64,000 bases of DNA from UBA7446 sp965657545 (GTDB lineage Bacteria; Bacteroidota; Bacteroidia; Flavobacteriales; Flavobacteriaceae). Below, in pieces: positions 16,778 to 24,495 of the stretch. A program made the position numbers and the translations under genes. Under the pieces are notes generated by a model. It saw only the letters and a list, made by a program, of their open reading frames with translations. It did not search any database and was not told where the DNA came from. The stretch's first letter is position 1; every line of letters starts with the position of its first letter. The DNA is taken from assembly GCA_965657545.1 (NCBI GenBank), contig CBFHOG010000002.1, forward strand, positions 1 through 64,000, read 5' to 3'.

Positions 16778-17872
16778 ATGACAGTACGTGAAATAACATC
16801 GTGTTTGGAGCAATGGGCACCACTAGCCTATGCTGAAGATTTTGATAATGTAGGATTATTGGTAGGCGACTTGGACCAAAAAATTGAGCGAGCACTAATA
16901 ACCCATGACGCAATTGAAACGGTTATCGATGAGGCAATAAAAGAAAAGTGTAAGCTTATCATTTGCTTTCATCCAATCATATTTCAAGGACTTAAACGCA
17001 TTACAACTAGCACTTATGTGGAGCGAGCTGTAGCAAAAGCCATCAAAAATGACATTGCCATTTACGCCTTACATACGGCACTTGACGTGCAGCTTTATGG
17101 TGTAAATAAAGGACTTGCAGATGCACTTCAACTCAGCAATCGAAAGGTTTTGATTCCGTCAAAAGGGAGTTTAATAAAACTCAATACGTATGTACCGCAT
17201 GCACATCTTAAAACAGTACAAGAAGCACTTTTTTCTGCCGGTGCTGGCGCTTTAGGAAACTATTCCGAATGTAGTTTTTCATCTGAGGGAACAGGGAGTT
17301 TTATGCCTTTGGAAGGCAGTTCTGCATATGTAGGCAAAAAAGGAAATCGACATGCGGAGCCAGAAACGCAACTGCAAGTGGTATTGCCAAAGCATTATAA
17401 AAATAAGGTAATAAGCGCATTACAACTGTTCCACCCCTACGAAACAGTAGCTTATGAGTTAAGTGTGTTGGAAAATACACGAACAGATTTGGGAATGGGT
17501 TGCATGGGACAACTACCTAATCCAATAGAAGAACAAGATTTTTTTAAAGATTTAAAAAACATTTTAAATACACCCATGCTACGTCATAGTGGTTTTATGG
17601 GTAAAAAAATTGAACGGGTGGCGCTTTTGGGTGGCTCTGGAAGTTTTGCCATTAATGCTGCAAAGCATCAAAATGCCGATGTTTTCATCACCGCAGATCT
17701 AAAATATCATGATTTTTTTAAGAGTGAAAACAAAGTTTTACTGATTGATGTAGGGCATTATGAGAGTGAACAATTCACCAAAAAAATAATCATGGAGTTT
17801 CTTAGCAAAAATTTCCCTAATTTTGCGTTCATTTCATCTAAAACGGATACAAATCCAGTTCATTACTTTTAA
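16778..17872 (+). CDS. Nif3-like dinuclear metal-centre protein (GTP cyclohydrolase I type 2/NIF3 family)
   Basis: 364 aa. It has the two NIF3 halves with metal ligands at CFHPIIFQGLKRI and ADVFITADLKYHDF, and DVGHYESEQ near the end. These are separated by an insert (about residues 125-230) like the PII-type insert of longer family members. Family proteins form hexamers with a dinuclear metal site. The physiological role is not settled, despite frequent annotation as GTP cyclohydrolase. The following coiled-coil gene starts 2 nt after the stop, an arrangement seen in many bacteria. Confidence 0.92.
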   Translation: MTVREITSCLEQWAPLAYAEDFDNVGLLVGDLDQKIERALITHDAIETVIDEAIKEKCKLIICFHPIIFQGLKRITTSTYVERAVAKAIKNDIAIYALHTALDVQLYGVNKGLADALQLSNRKVLIPSKGSLIKLNTYVPHAHLKTVQEALFSAGAGALGNYSECSFSSEGTGSFMPLEGSSAYVGKKGNRHAEPETQLQVVLPKHYKNKVISALQLFHPYETVAYELSVLENTRTDLGMGCMGQLPNPIEEQDFFKDLKNILNTPMLRHSGFMGKKIERVALLGGSGSFAINAAKHQNADVFITADLKYHDFFKSENKVLLIDVGHYESEQFTKKIIMEFLSKNFPNFAFISSKTDTNPVHYF

Positions 17873-17874
17873 CT

Positions 17875-18654
17875 ATGGCTAAAAAGAAAGCGGAAACAAC
17901 TGTCGAAGAAAAATTACGCGCCCTGTATAACCTCCAACTCGTTGATATGCGTATTGACGAAATTAGAAATGTACGTGGCGAACTTCCCCTAGAGGTTGAA
18001 GATTTAGAAGCCGAAGTTGCGGGTCTAGAAAAAAGATCGAGTAATCTAGGAATTGAATTAGTCGCTTACGATGACGAAATCAAAGCGAAAAAAAACGCGA
18101 TAGAAAATTCTAAAGAACTCATCAAAAAATACGCTGAACAGCAAAAAAGCGTGCGTAACAATCGTGAATACGAGTCGCTAAATAAAGAAGTTGAATTTCA
18201 AGAACTTGAAATACAATTGTCTGAAAAACAAATTAAGCAGCTCAGAGCGCTTATAGAGCAAAAAAACGAAACCGTTACAGAAACAAATACCAAACTTGAA
18301 GAGCGAAAAAACCACTTGCAACACAAGAAAGATGAGTTAGATGCTATTTTAGCAGAAACGCAAAAAGAAGAAGATGTACTGTTGAAAAAATCGGAGGAAT
18401 TTGCTGCTAAAGCTGATGAGCGTCTGGTTACAGCATATCAACGTATTCGTTCCTCTGTGAAAAACGGATTAGCCATTGTTTCGGTTGAACGAGGCGCCTC
18501 TGGCGGATCATTTTTCACCATTCCACCACAAGTACAAATGGAAATTGCATCACGCAAAAAAATCATCACTGATGAGCATAGCGGACGTATTTTGGTAGAT
18601 AAAGATCTTGCCGATGAGCAAGAAGTATTTATGCAAGGTATATTTAAAAGCTAA
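17875..18654 (+). CDS. Coiled-coil protein of the C4-type zinc-ribbon family (cysteines lost)
   Basis: 259 aa. Residues ~10-180 form a long charged coiled coil (helical hairpin). The C-terminal part matches the zinc-ribbon domain of the DUF164/C4-type family, but the expected Cys pairs are replaced: ERGASGGSFFTIPPQ where the family has A-C-G-G-C-F, and IITDEHSGRILVD where it has V-C-E-x-C-G-R. Zinc binding is therefore unlikely, although the fold may be retained. It is coupled to the Nif3-like gene. The 3' end overlaps the convergent acetoacetate-CoA ligase gene by 11 bp. Confidence 0.87.
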   Translation: MAKKKAETTVEEKLRALYNLQLVDMRIDEIRNVRGELPLEVEDLEAEVAGLEKRSSNLGIELVAYDDEIKAKKNAIENSKELIKKYAEQQKSVRNNREYESLNKEVEFQELEIQLSEKQIKQLRALIEQKNETVTETNTKLEERKNHLQHKKDELDAILAETQKEEDVLLKKSEEFAAKADERLVTAYQRIRSSVKNGLAIVSVERGASGGSFFTIPPQVQMEIASRKKIITDEHSGRILVDKDLADEQEVFMQGIFKS

Positions 18655-20524
18655 GTTTCTTTCGGAAACGTAAAAACCACCGCATTGCGTTTGGGTTTTT
18701 GAGTGAATCTAACGAGACTACGTCTTCTAATTTTTCTCCTTGTAACAAGCGTTTCACAGGAATTTCCACTTTTTTCCCACTTATAGTATATGGAATTTCG
18801 GGTGCATTGTAAATCTGGTCTGGTACATGACGAGGAGAACAGATTTTACGGATATGTCCCTTTATTTGTTTAAAATCTAGTTGTTTGTTGGATTGAACAA
18901 ACAACAGCAACTCGTCTTTATCATCATGTTGTAAGTGCACCATCAATGCGTCTTCAACTGCCCGAAATTGCGACAAAGCAGCGTAAATCTCCGCAGTACC
19001 AATACGTACTCCGAAGCGGTTTAAGGTTGCATCCGAACGCCCATAGATAACAATGCCCCCATTTTTGGTTATCGCCGCCCAATCTCCATGACTCCAAACA
19101 GATTCAAACATTGAAAAATAGCTTTGCTTATAGCGTAAAAAATTTGGGTCGTTAAGTAAATAAATTGGCATAGAAAGCAAGGGTGCGGTAAGCACCAATT
19201 CGCCTGGTGCTTCATTTATACTATCCCCATCAGCGCTCCAAACCTCCACGGCAGCACCTAACATTTTACATTGAATTTCACCCGGGATAATGGGCAAATC
19301 AGGATGACCGCCCACAAAGGCTGTGCATACGTCAGAACCCCCACTCAAAGAAATAATTTGTGTTTTTGGAAATTGCTGTTGTAGTTTCTGACATACTGCT
19401 GCCGACATAGGCGATCCCGTGGAACCCATTGTTTTTAAAAACGAGAAATCTGTTGATTGTACAAATGCCGTAGGTCGCTCCATCTGTTTTTGAAAATACA
19501 CCGCTCCCCCACCAAAATGATTGATTTTTACCGCTTTAGCAAAACGCCACAGGGAATCTTCTTTGGGATAGTTGGGTGCCCCTTGATACAAACACAATGT
19601 TGCGCCACAAAGCAAACTACTAAGCGCATAATTCCACATCATCCAACCGGTGGTAGAATACCAAAAGTAGCGATCGCCTTTACAAACATTTTGATGTAAT
19701 GCAAGTGCTTTCAAGTGCTCCAATAGCATATGTCCAGTTCCATGTACAAGTGCTTTTGGTTTCCCTGTTGTACCGGATGAAAACAACACCCAAATGGGGT
19801 CAGAAAACGAAACAGAAAGAAATTGAAGTTGGTCTATTTGGGCAGGCGCACCGTCAAAAACAGTATGTGTATCCAAATGAATTGTATGCGTAATGGACGG
19901 AATTTGTTTTTGAATTGCAGCTATACGCTCCGTACAATCTTGTTGCTTTCCATTGTATTGATATGATTGATGCGCAAAAAGTACTTTGGGGTGAAGCTGT
20001 GAAAAGCGATCGCAAACAGCTGGTGTGCCAAAATCTGGCGAGCACGAAGACCAAACCGCACCAAGGGCGTTTGTCGCCAAGAACGCCGCAATTGTTTCGG
20101 GACTATTTGTACCAAAACAAACCACAGCATCGCCCTTAGTTACGCCTTGTGCTATAAGCTCTTTTTGAAAGCGATATGTTTTTGCTATAAGCTGCGCCCA
20201 ACTAATTTCTAGAAGCTTGCCTGTTTCGTTTTGAAACACCAAGGCCGGACGCTCTGTTGACGCATTTTTAAAAATATGTTGGGCGTAATTCAGTTTAGCA
20301 CCAGTGAACCATTTGGTTTCCCAAAAATGCGTCCCTGACACAAAAACCTCTTGGTAAGGGGTGTCAAAATTAATATCAAAAAAACGTGCAATACTTTCCC
20401 AAAACACACCTTGTTTAGTGATACTCCATTGGTGAAGACTGTCGTAATCGGGAAAGTGTAACCCATAGGACTGCTGCAAAAAAGTCGTGTATTCTTGAAG
20501 TCGAGAAATCGTCTTGGGCTGCAT
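18644..20524 (-). CDS. Acetoacetate--CoA ligase (acetoacetyl-CoA synthetase)
   Basis: 626 aa from the ATG at 20524 (MQPKTISRLQEYTTFLQQSY). ANL-superfamily adenylate-forming enzyme. The N-terminal ACAS domain is followed by the P-loop-like FSSGTTGKPKALVHGTGHML, then YSTTGWMMWN and IYGRSDATLNRFGVRIGTAE. The catalytic lysine is near the C-terminus (TISGKKVEIPVKRLL). Length and pattern fit acetoacetyl-CoA synthetase rather than acetyl-CoA synthetase, and suggest use of acetoacetate from ketone bodies or polyhydroxybutyrate. It is a single-gene unit. Confidence 0.9.
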   Translation of the reverse strand: MQPKTISRLQEYTTFLQQSYGLHFPDYDSLHQWSITKQGVFWESIARFFDINFDTPYQEVFVSGTHFWETKWFTGAKLNYAQHIFKNASTERPALVFQNETGKLLEISWAQLIAKTYRFQKELIAQGVTKGDAVVCFGTNSPETIAAFLATNALGAVWSSCSPDFGTPAVCDRFSQLHPKVLFAHQSYQYNGKQQDCTERIAAIQKQIPSITHTIHLDTHTVFDGAPAQIDQLQFLSVSFSDPIWVLFSSGTTGKPKALVHGTGHMLLEHLKALALHQNVCKGDRYFWYSTTGWMMWNYALSSLLCGATLCLYQGAPNYPKEDSLWRFAKAVKINHFGGGAVYFQKQMERPTAFVQSTDFSFLKTMGSTGSPMSAAVCQKLQQQFPKTQIISLSGGSDVCTAFVGGHPDLPIIPGEIQCKMLGAAVEVWSADGDSINEAPGELVLTAPLLSMPIYLLNDPNFLRYKQSYFSMFESVWSHGDWAAITKNGGIVIYGRSDATLNRFGVRIGTAEIYAALSQFRAVEDALMVHLQHDDKDELLLFVQSNKQLDFKQIKGHIRKICSPRHVPDQIYNAPEIPYTISGKKVEIPVKRLLQGEKLEDVVSLDSLKNPNAMRWFLRFRKKLSF

Positions 20525-20568
20525 AGGGGTAAGATACAATCTTCTATTGAAATATGTATTTTTAACCT

Positions 20569-21042
20569 ATGAATTTACCTAGCGATTCTGTCCTTGAAAT
20601 CTGGAAATCTTTTGTTCAGGAACACCCCAAATATGCCAATACTCCTATACCTCCGCATTTTTACTTTTGTAATAATGAGCAGGATGCCAACATATGTGCT
20701 GAATTAGTGGTTAAGAATATCAAGCAAGCCACTGCACCCTCTGTTTGGTGGTATGAATACCATAACGAACACATGCCAAAAGTGGGAGATTTGTTTATTG
20801 TTACGGATTGGTACGGTACGGCAAAAGCCGTTATTGAAATAACAAAAATAGAACTGATACGCTTTAAAGATGTTACGGAAGCGTTTGCAAAAGCTGAAGG
20901 TGAGGGAGACAAAAGCTTATCCTTTTGGAGAAAAGCTCATAAAGAATACTACAGCAGAGAAATGGAAAAAGCGGGTGAGTACTTCAATGAAAATATGCTA
21001 ATTTCATGTGAGTATTTTAAGACGGTTTTCAAAAATGACTAA
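20569..21042 (+). CDS. ASCH-domain protein
   Basis: 157 aa. It fits the ASCH fold (related to PUA, putative RNA binding) with the pattern WWYEYHNEHMPKVGDLFIVT, then AKAVIEITKIELIRFKDV and LSFWRKAHKEYYSRE. Family members bind RNA or nucleotides; no substrate can be assigned. It has no signal peptide. A near-consensus box TATTTTTA lies 4 nt before the ATG. It ends 1 nt from the convergent glmS stop. Confidence 0.82.
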   Translation: MNLPSDSVLEIWKSFVQEHPKYANTPIPPHFYFCNNEQDANICAELVVKNIKQATAPSVWWYEYHNEHMPKVGDLFIVTDWYGTAKAVIEITKIELIRFKDVTEAFAKAEGEGDKSLSFWRKAHKEYYSREMEKAGEYFNENMLISCEYFKTVFKND

Positions 21043-21043
21043 C

Positions 21044-22888
21044 CTATTCCACGGTAACCGACTTCGCTAAATTTCGAGGTTGATCCACGTTGCAGTCACG
21101 CATTACAGCAATATGATACGATAACAACTGAAGGGGAATGGAAGCCAAAATTGGTACCAAGGCTTCGGTAACCTCAGGTATCTCAATGACATGGTCAGAA
21201 AGTAGTTTTACACTTTCATCGCCTTTGGTCACTATTGAAATAATTTTAGCATTCCGAGATTTTATTTCTTGCACATTGCTAACAATTTTCTCGTAATGCC
21301 CCTTATTGGTAGCAATAACCACTACGGGCATGTTCTCGTCAATAAGAGCAATAGGACCGTGTTTCATCTCTGCTGCGGGATAACCTTCAGCATGTATATA
21401 GGAAATTTCTTTAAGCTTAAGTGCGCCCTCTAAGGCTGCAGGAAAATTATAGCCCCTGCCCAAATACAAAAAGTTAGACGCATCTTTGTAGGCAGCAGCA
21501 ATTTTTCTGATTGATGCATCGTATTTGAGTACATCCTGAATTTGATTTGGAAGTGATACCAATTGCGTAGCTACTCTGTTAAAACTTTCCTCATCAATAG
21601 TTCCTTTAAGCTGACCTAAACGGAGTGCAATCATGGTAATTACAGTAAGCTGTGTGGTAAATGCTTTGGTAGATGCCACCCCAATTTCAGGACCAGCGTG
21701 GGTATAAGCACCCGAGTCGGTTTCTCTGGCAATAGACGACCCCACCACATTACAAATACCAAAAACAAAGGCGCCTTTTTCTTTAGCAAGCTTAATAGCT
21801 GCCAGCGTATCTGCTGTTTCACCTGACTGTGAAATAGCAATAACTACATCTCCTTTTTTAATTACTGGATTACGGTATCGGAACTCAGAAGCATACTCTA
21901 CTTCAACGGGAATTCGAACTGCATCTTCAAAAAGGTACTCGGCTACAAGACCAGCATGCCAAGAGGTACCACAGGCAACAATAGTAATCCGCTCTGCTTT
22001 TTTAAAAACGTCCAAGTGTTGTTCAATACCCGATATGTTAATTTTTTGATCTTCTACAAACAAACGCCCCCGAAATGTATCGGTAATGGCCGTAGGCTGC
22101 TCGTGAATTTCTTTTAGCATAAAATGATCAAAACCACCTTTTTCAATTTTCTCTAACGACAATTGAATTTCCTGAACTTTTGGTGTTACGATTTTATCTT
22201 CGGCTATCGAATACATTTTAAAACCCTTTTTTCTAGAAATTACCGCCATTTCATTATCCTCCAAATAAATGGTTCTATTGGTATATTCTATAAATGGAGA
22301 GGCATCTGAGGCAATAAAATATTCGTCTTTTCCAATACCAATAGCCAATGGACTTCCGAGCTTGGCAACTATCACTTCATTGGGTCTTTCGTTATCGAAC
22401 ACCGCAATGGCATAGGCACCCACCACTTGATTGAGTGCAATCTGTACCGCTTGTCCGATTTTAACATCTTGAGAGATCTTGACATATTCAATAAGGTTAA
22501 CCAAAACCTCAGTGTCTGTATCTGATGAAAAGGTAAATCCGTTATCAATCAGTACCTTTTTAATGGCAGCGTAATTTTCAATAATACCGTTGTGTACAAT
22601 GGATATATTGCCAGAGTTTGAGATATGTGGATGTGAGTTTACATTAGACGGAATTCCGTGCGTGGCCCAACGCGTATGGCCCAGCCCTAAAGTATTTCCA
22701 TGTATGTCTTCACTTGAAGCAAGCTGTTCCAAATCAGAAACTTTTCCCTTTGTTTTTACAAGATGTGTTTCATTGCCGTAAAGCGTGATTCCTGCACTGT
22801 CATATCCTCTATATTCAAGGCGTTTGAGTCCTTTAATAATGATGGGGTAAGCCTCTCTATGCCCAATATATCCTACAATTCCACACAT
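21044..22888 (-). CDS. glmS: Glutamine--fructose-6-phosphate aminotransferase (isomerizing)
   Basis: 614 aa. It makes glucosamine-6-phosphate for peptidoglycan and lipid A. The N-terminal Ntn glutaminase begins MCGIVGYIGHREAYPIIIKG, with Cys2 as the nucleophile after Met removal. Two SIS domains follow (about 290-420 and 460-600) with ACGTSWHAGLVAEYLFE and AISQSGETADT. The C-terminus DQPRNLAKSVTVE is the family ending. No glmS ribozyme-like leader is present: the promoter sits only ~30 nt upstream. Confidence 0.98.
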   Translation of the reverse strand: MCGIVGYIGHREAYPIIIKGLKRLEYRGYDSAGITLYGNETHLVKTKGKVSDLEQLASSEDIHGNTLGLGHTRWATHGIPSNVNSHPHISNSGNISIVHNGIIENYAAIKKVLIDNGFTFSSDTDTEVLVNLIEYVKISQDVKIGQAVQIALNQVVGAYAIAVFDNERPNEVIVAKLGSPLAIGIGKDEYFIASDASPFIEYTNRTIYLEDNEMAVISRKKGFKMYSIAEDKIVTPKVQEIQLSLEKIEKGGFDHFMLKEIHEQPTAITDTFRGRLFVEDQKINISGIEQHLDVFKKAERITIVACGTSWHAGLVAEYLFEDAVRIPVEVEYASEFRYRNPVIKKGDVVIAISQSGETADTLAAIKLAKEKGAFVFGICNVVGSSIARETDSGAYTHAGPEIGVASTKAFTTQLTVITMIALRLGQLKGTIDEESFNRVATQLVSLPNQIQDVLKYDASIRKIAAAYKDASNFLYLGRGYNFPAALEGALKLKEISYIHAEGYPAAEMKHGPIALIDENMPVVVIATNKGHYEKIVSNVQEIKSRNAKIISIVTKGDESVKLLSDHVIEIPEVTEALVPILASIPLQLLSYHIAVMRDCNVDQPRNLAKSVTVE

Positions 22889-22920
22889 AGTTGATGTTTT
22901 GTTAAAAAACTAAGTTTTGA

Positions 22921-22947
22921 CAAAGATATTGTATTTTCTGGGTGCAA
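22921..22947 (-). promoter_or_regulatory. Likely glmS promoter
   Basis: On the minus strand TTG (22947-22945), 16 nt spacer, TATCTTTG (22928-22921). The expected start near 22917 gives a leader of about 28 nt. It lies just downstream of the duplicated tRNA terminator, which would insulate it from tRNA-Val transcription. Confidence 0.5.
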
Positions 22948-22959
22948 CTTATAAATAAC

Positions 22960-23014
22960 AAAAAATCCCAATGCAATGCATCAGGATTTTGTTTGATGTG
23001 GGCGCTGAGGGATT
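22960..23014. repeat. Duplicated tRNA-Val 3' end plus terminator, distal copy
   Basis: This 55-bp segment is identical to 23119-23173. It contains the last ~16 nt of tRNA-Val (as GGGCGCTGAGGGATT on the plus strand) and its 29-nt terminator hairpin. The rest of the tRNA is missing; from 23015 the sequence diverges. A 104-bp non-coding spacer (23015-23118) separates the copies and holds only a small hairpin. Confidence 0.9.
22962..22990 (-). terminator. Rho-independent terminator, duplicated copy
   Basis: Same 13-bp stem with an ATT loop as the tRNA-Val terminator at 23121-23149, with two G-U pairs, followed by a T run on the minus strand. It lies between tRNA-Val and the glmS promoter. Confidence 0.75.
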
Positions 23015-23052
23015 TAATTTCCATTTTCGACCGCTTCTGCAAATAAAATCCT

Positions 23053-23075
23053 GTGCACTTCGTGCACTTTTTTTT
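23053..23075 (+). terminator. Hairpin with T run in the spacer between tRNA-Val copies
   Basis: GTGCAC-TTC-GTGCAC (23053-23067) is followed by eight T, the form of a plus-strand intrinsic terminator. No plus-strand gene leads into it, so it may be a remnant of lost or inserted DNA. Confidence 0.4.
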
Positions 23076-23118
23076 GTGTTTTTAAATGAAAAAACAAGAT
23101 TTCCTCATTTTAAAAACT

Positions 23119-23173
23119 AAAAAATCCCAATGCAATGCATCAGGATTTTGTTTGATGTGGGCGCTGAGGGATT
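23119..23173. repeat. Duplicated tRNA-Val 3' end plus terminator, proximal copy
   Basis: Copy attached to the intact tRNA-Val. It is identical over 55 bp to 22960-23014, offset by 159 bp. Confidence 0.9.
23121..23149 (-). terminator. tRNA-Val terminator
   Basis: On the minus strand a 13-bp stem (AAAATCCTGATGC / GCATTGGGATTTT) with loop ATT and a following T run, 9 nt after the tRNA 3' end. It is a strong intrinsic terminator. Confidence 0.85.
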
Positions 23174-23232
23174 CGAACCCCCGACCCCCTCGGTGTAAAC
23201 GAGGTGCTCTGAACCAACTGAGCTAAGCGCCC
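23159..23232 (-). tRNA. tRNA-Val (anticodon TAC)
   Basis: 74 nt. The acceptor stem GGGCGCT pairs with AGCGCCC. The D arm is GCTC-AGTTGGTTCA-GAGC, the anticodon stem CCTCG/CGAGG with loop TTTACAC (anticodon TAC), and the T arm contains GGTTCGAATCC. CCA is not encoded. It is flanked upstream by its own promoter and downstream by a terminator. Its 3' end is duplicated 159 bp further on. Confidence 0.95.
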
Positions 23233-23240
23233 GAGGGGTG

Positions 23241-23267
23241 CAAATATATAAAAATCCATTCTTACAA
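23241..23267 (-). promoter_or_regulatory. tRNA-Val promoter
   Basis: On the minus strand TTG (23267-23265), 16 nt, TATATTTG (23248-23241). The tRNA 5' end is 8 nt downstream, leaving a short leader for RNase P. Confidence 0.6.
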
Positions 23268-23289
23268 AAATCACTTTTATAGTAATTTT

Positions 23290-24495
23290 TTATGGTAGTA
23301 TTTCCGCTACTACAAACAAACTTCCGCCCACAAAAATCAAAGCTTCTTTTGACGCCCTCGATTTGGCCGTTGTCAATGCATTTTCAACACTGAGATATGT
23401 GCTGAAATCAAAGTTCTTCTTCTTAAATTCGATTGCCAAATCAGCAACTGGCATTGCTCTAGGAACGTCTGCAGCACATAAATAGTAATGTGCTTTTTTA
23501 GGTAATAATGCCAGGATATCATCCGTATTTTTATCGGCAACAACCCCAAAAACAACATGCAAGGTTTCAAAACACTCATGCCTTAATTGAGTAAAAACAG
23601 CTTCTAATCCAGCGGGGTTATGTGCCACATCTGCAATTATTTTGGGGTGTTGGCCTATTATTTCCCAACGGCCGCGTAACCCTGTATTTGACACTACATT
23701 GTACAAACCATTTTTTATCGCTTCGTCTGAAATGGAGAATTGAGGCAATTTGTGAATAAGCGAAACCACACCGTTGATATTTTGTTTTTGATAATCTCCC
23801 AACAAATCAGATTCAAAATCGTGCTGTGATGCAATGTGTAAAGGCGCATTTTTTTCTTGTGCTATCGCTTTAAAAACTGAAAGTATTTCGGTATCGTGTT
23901 CCACCACAACCACAGGCGTTTTAGGCTTGATGATTCCTGCCTTTTCTGCCGCTATTTCAGCTCGGGTAGTCCCTAAAAATTGCTGGTGATCTAGACTGAT
24001 ATTGGTAATCAGACAAGCTTCTGGAACTATTACATTGGTAGCGTCTAACCGTCCACCCAAACCAACCTCAATCACGGCTACATCCACCTGTTGAGATGCG
24101 AAATAATCAAAGGCAAGCGCTACTGTCATTTCGAAAAACGAAAAGGCCTCTTCTTCAAAAAAAGCTTTGTTTTCTGCCACAAAACGTACAACAAATTCCT
24201 CATCTATTGGCGTACCGTTTATACGGATGCGCTCTCTAAAATCTTTAAGGTGTGGAGAGGTATAAACACCCACATTATAGCCTGCCTCTTGCAATATTGA
24301 AGCTAGCATATGGGAAGACGATCCTTTACCGTTCGTTCCTGCAACGTGAATGCTTTTAAACTTTGTATGTGGATGACCCAAATGGGAAACCAGGGATACA
24401 ATTCGGTCTAAATTTGGATTGAGTGCTGCAGCACCCACACGTTGGTACATGGGAAGTTGAGCGAAAAGCCATTGTAGCGTCGCCACATAATCCAT
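23290..24495 (-). CDS. folC: Bifunctional folylpolyglutamate synthase/dihydrofolate synthase
   Basis: 401 aa Mur-ligase-like enzyme that adds glutamate to dihydropteroate and folates. The P-loop is HVAGTNGKGSSSHMLASIL at about residues 50-68. The family marker SLDHQQFLGTTRAEIAAEKA and the C-terminal DVAHNPAGLEAVF are present. The start codon overlaps the nhaD stop (TAATG), so translation is probably coupled. The coding frame has no gaps. Confidence 0.95.
   Translation of the reverse strand: MDYVATLQWLFAQLPMYQRVGAAALNPNLDRIVSLVSHLGHPHTKFKSIHVAGTNGKGSSSHMLASILQEAGYNVGVYTSPHLKDFRERIRINGTPIDEEFVVRFVAENKAFFEEEAFSFFEMTVALAFDYFASQQVDVAVIEVGLGGRLDATNVIVPEACLITNISLDHQQFLGTTRAEIAAEKAGIIKPKTPVVVVEHDTEILSVFKAIAQEKNAPLHIASQHDFESDLLGDYQKQNINGVVSLIHKLPQFSISDEAIKNGLYNVVSNTGLRGRWEIIGQHPKIIADVAHNPAGLEAVFTQLRHECFETLHVVFGVVADKNTDDILALLPKKAHYYLCAADVPRAMPVADLAIEFKKKNFDFSTYLSVENALTTAKSRASKEALIFVGGSLFVVAEILP

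Noticed and set aside
22889..22920. glmS ribozyme in the leader
   Set aside because: The leader is only about 28 nt according to the promoter; there is no space for the ribozyme and no matching core.
22960..23173. CRISPR-like pair of repeats
   Set aside because: Only two copies, and the repeat is a tRNA end plus terminator with a 104-bp spacer; no cas genes.
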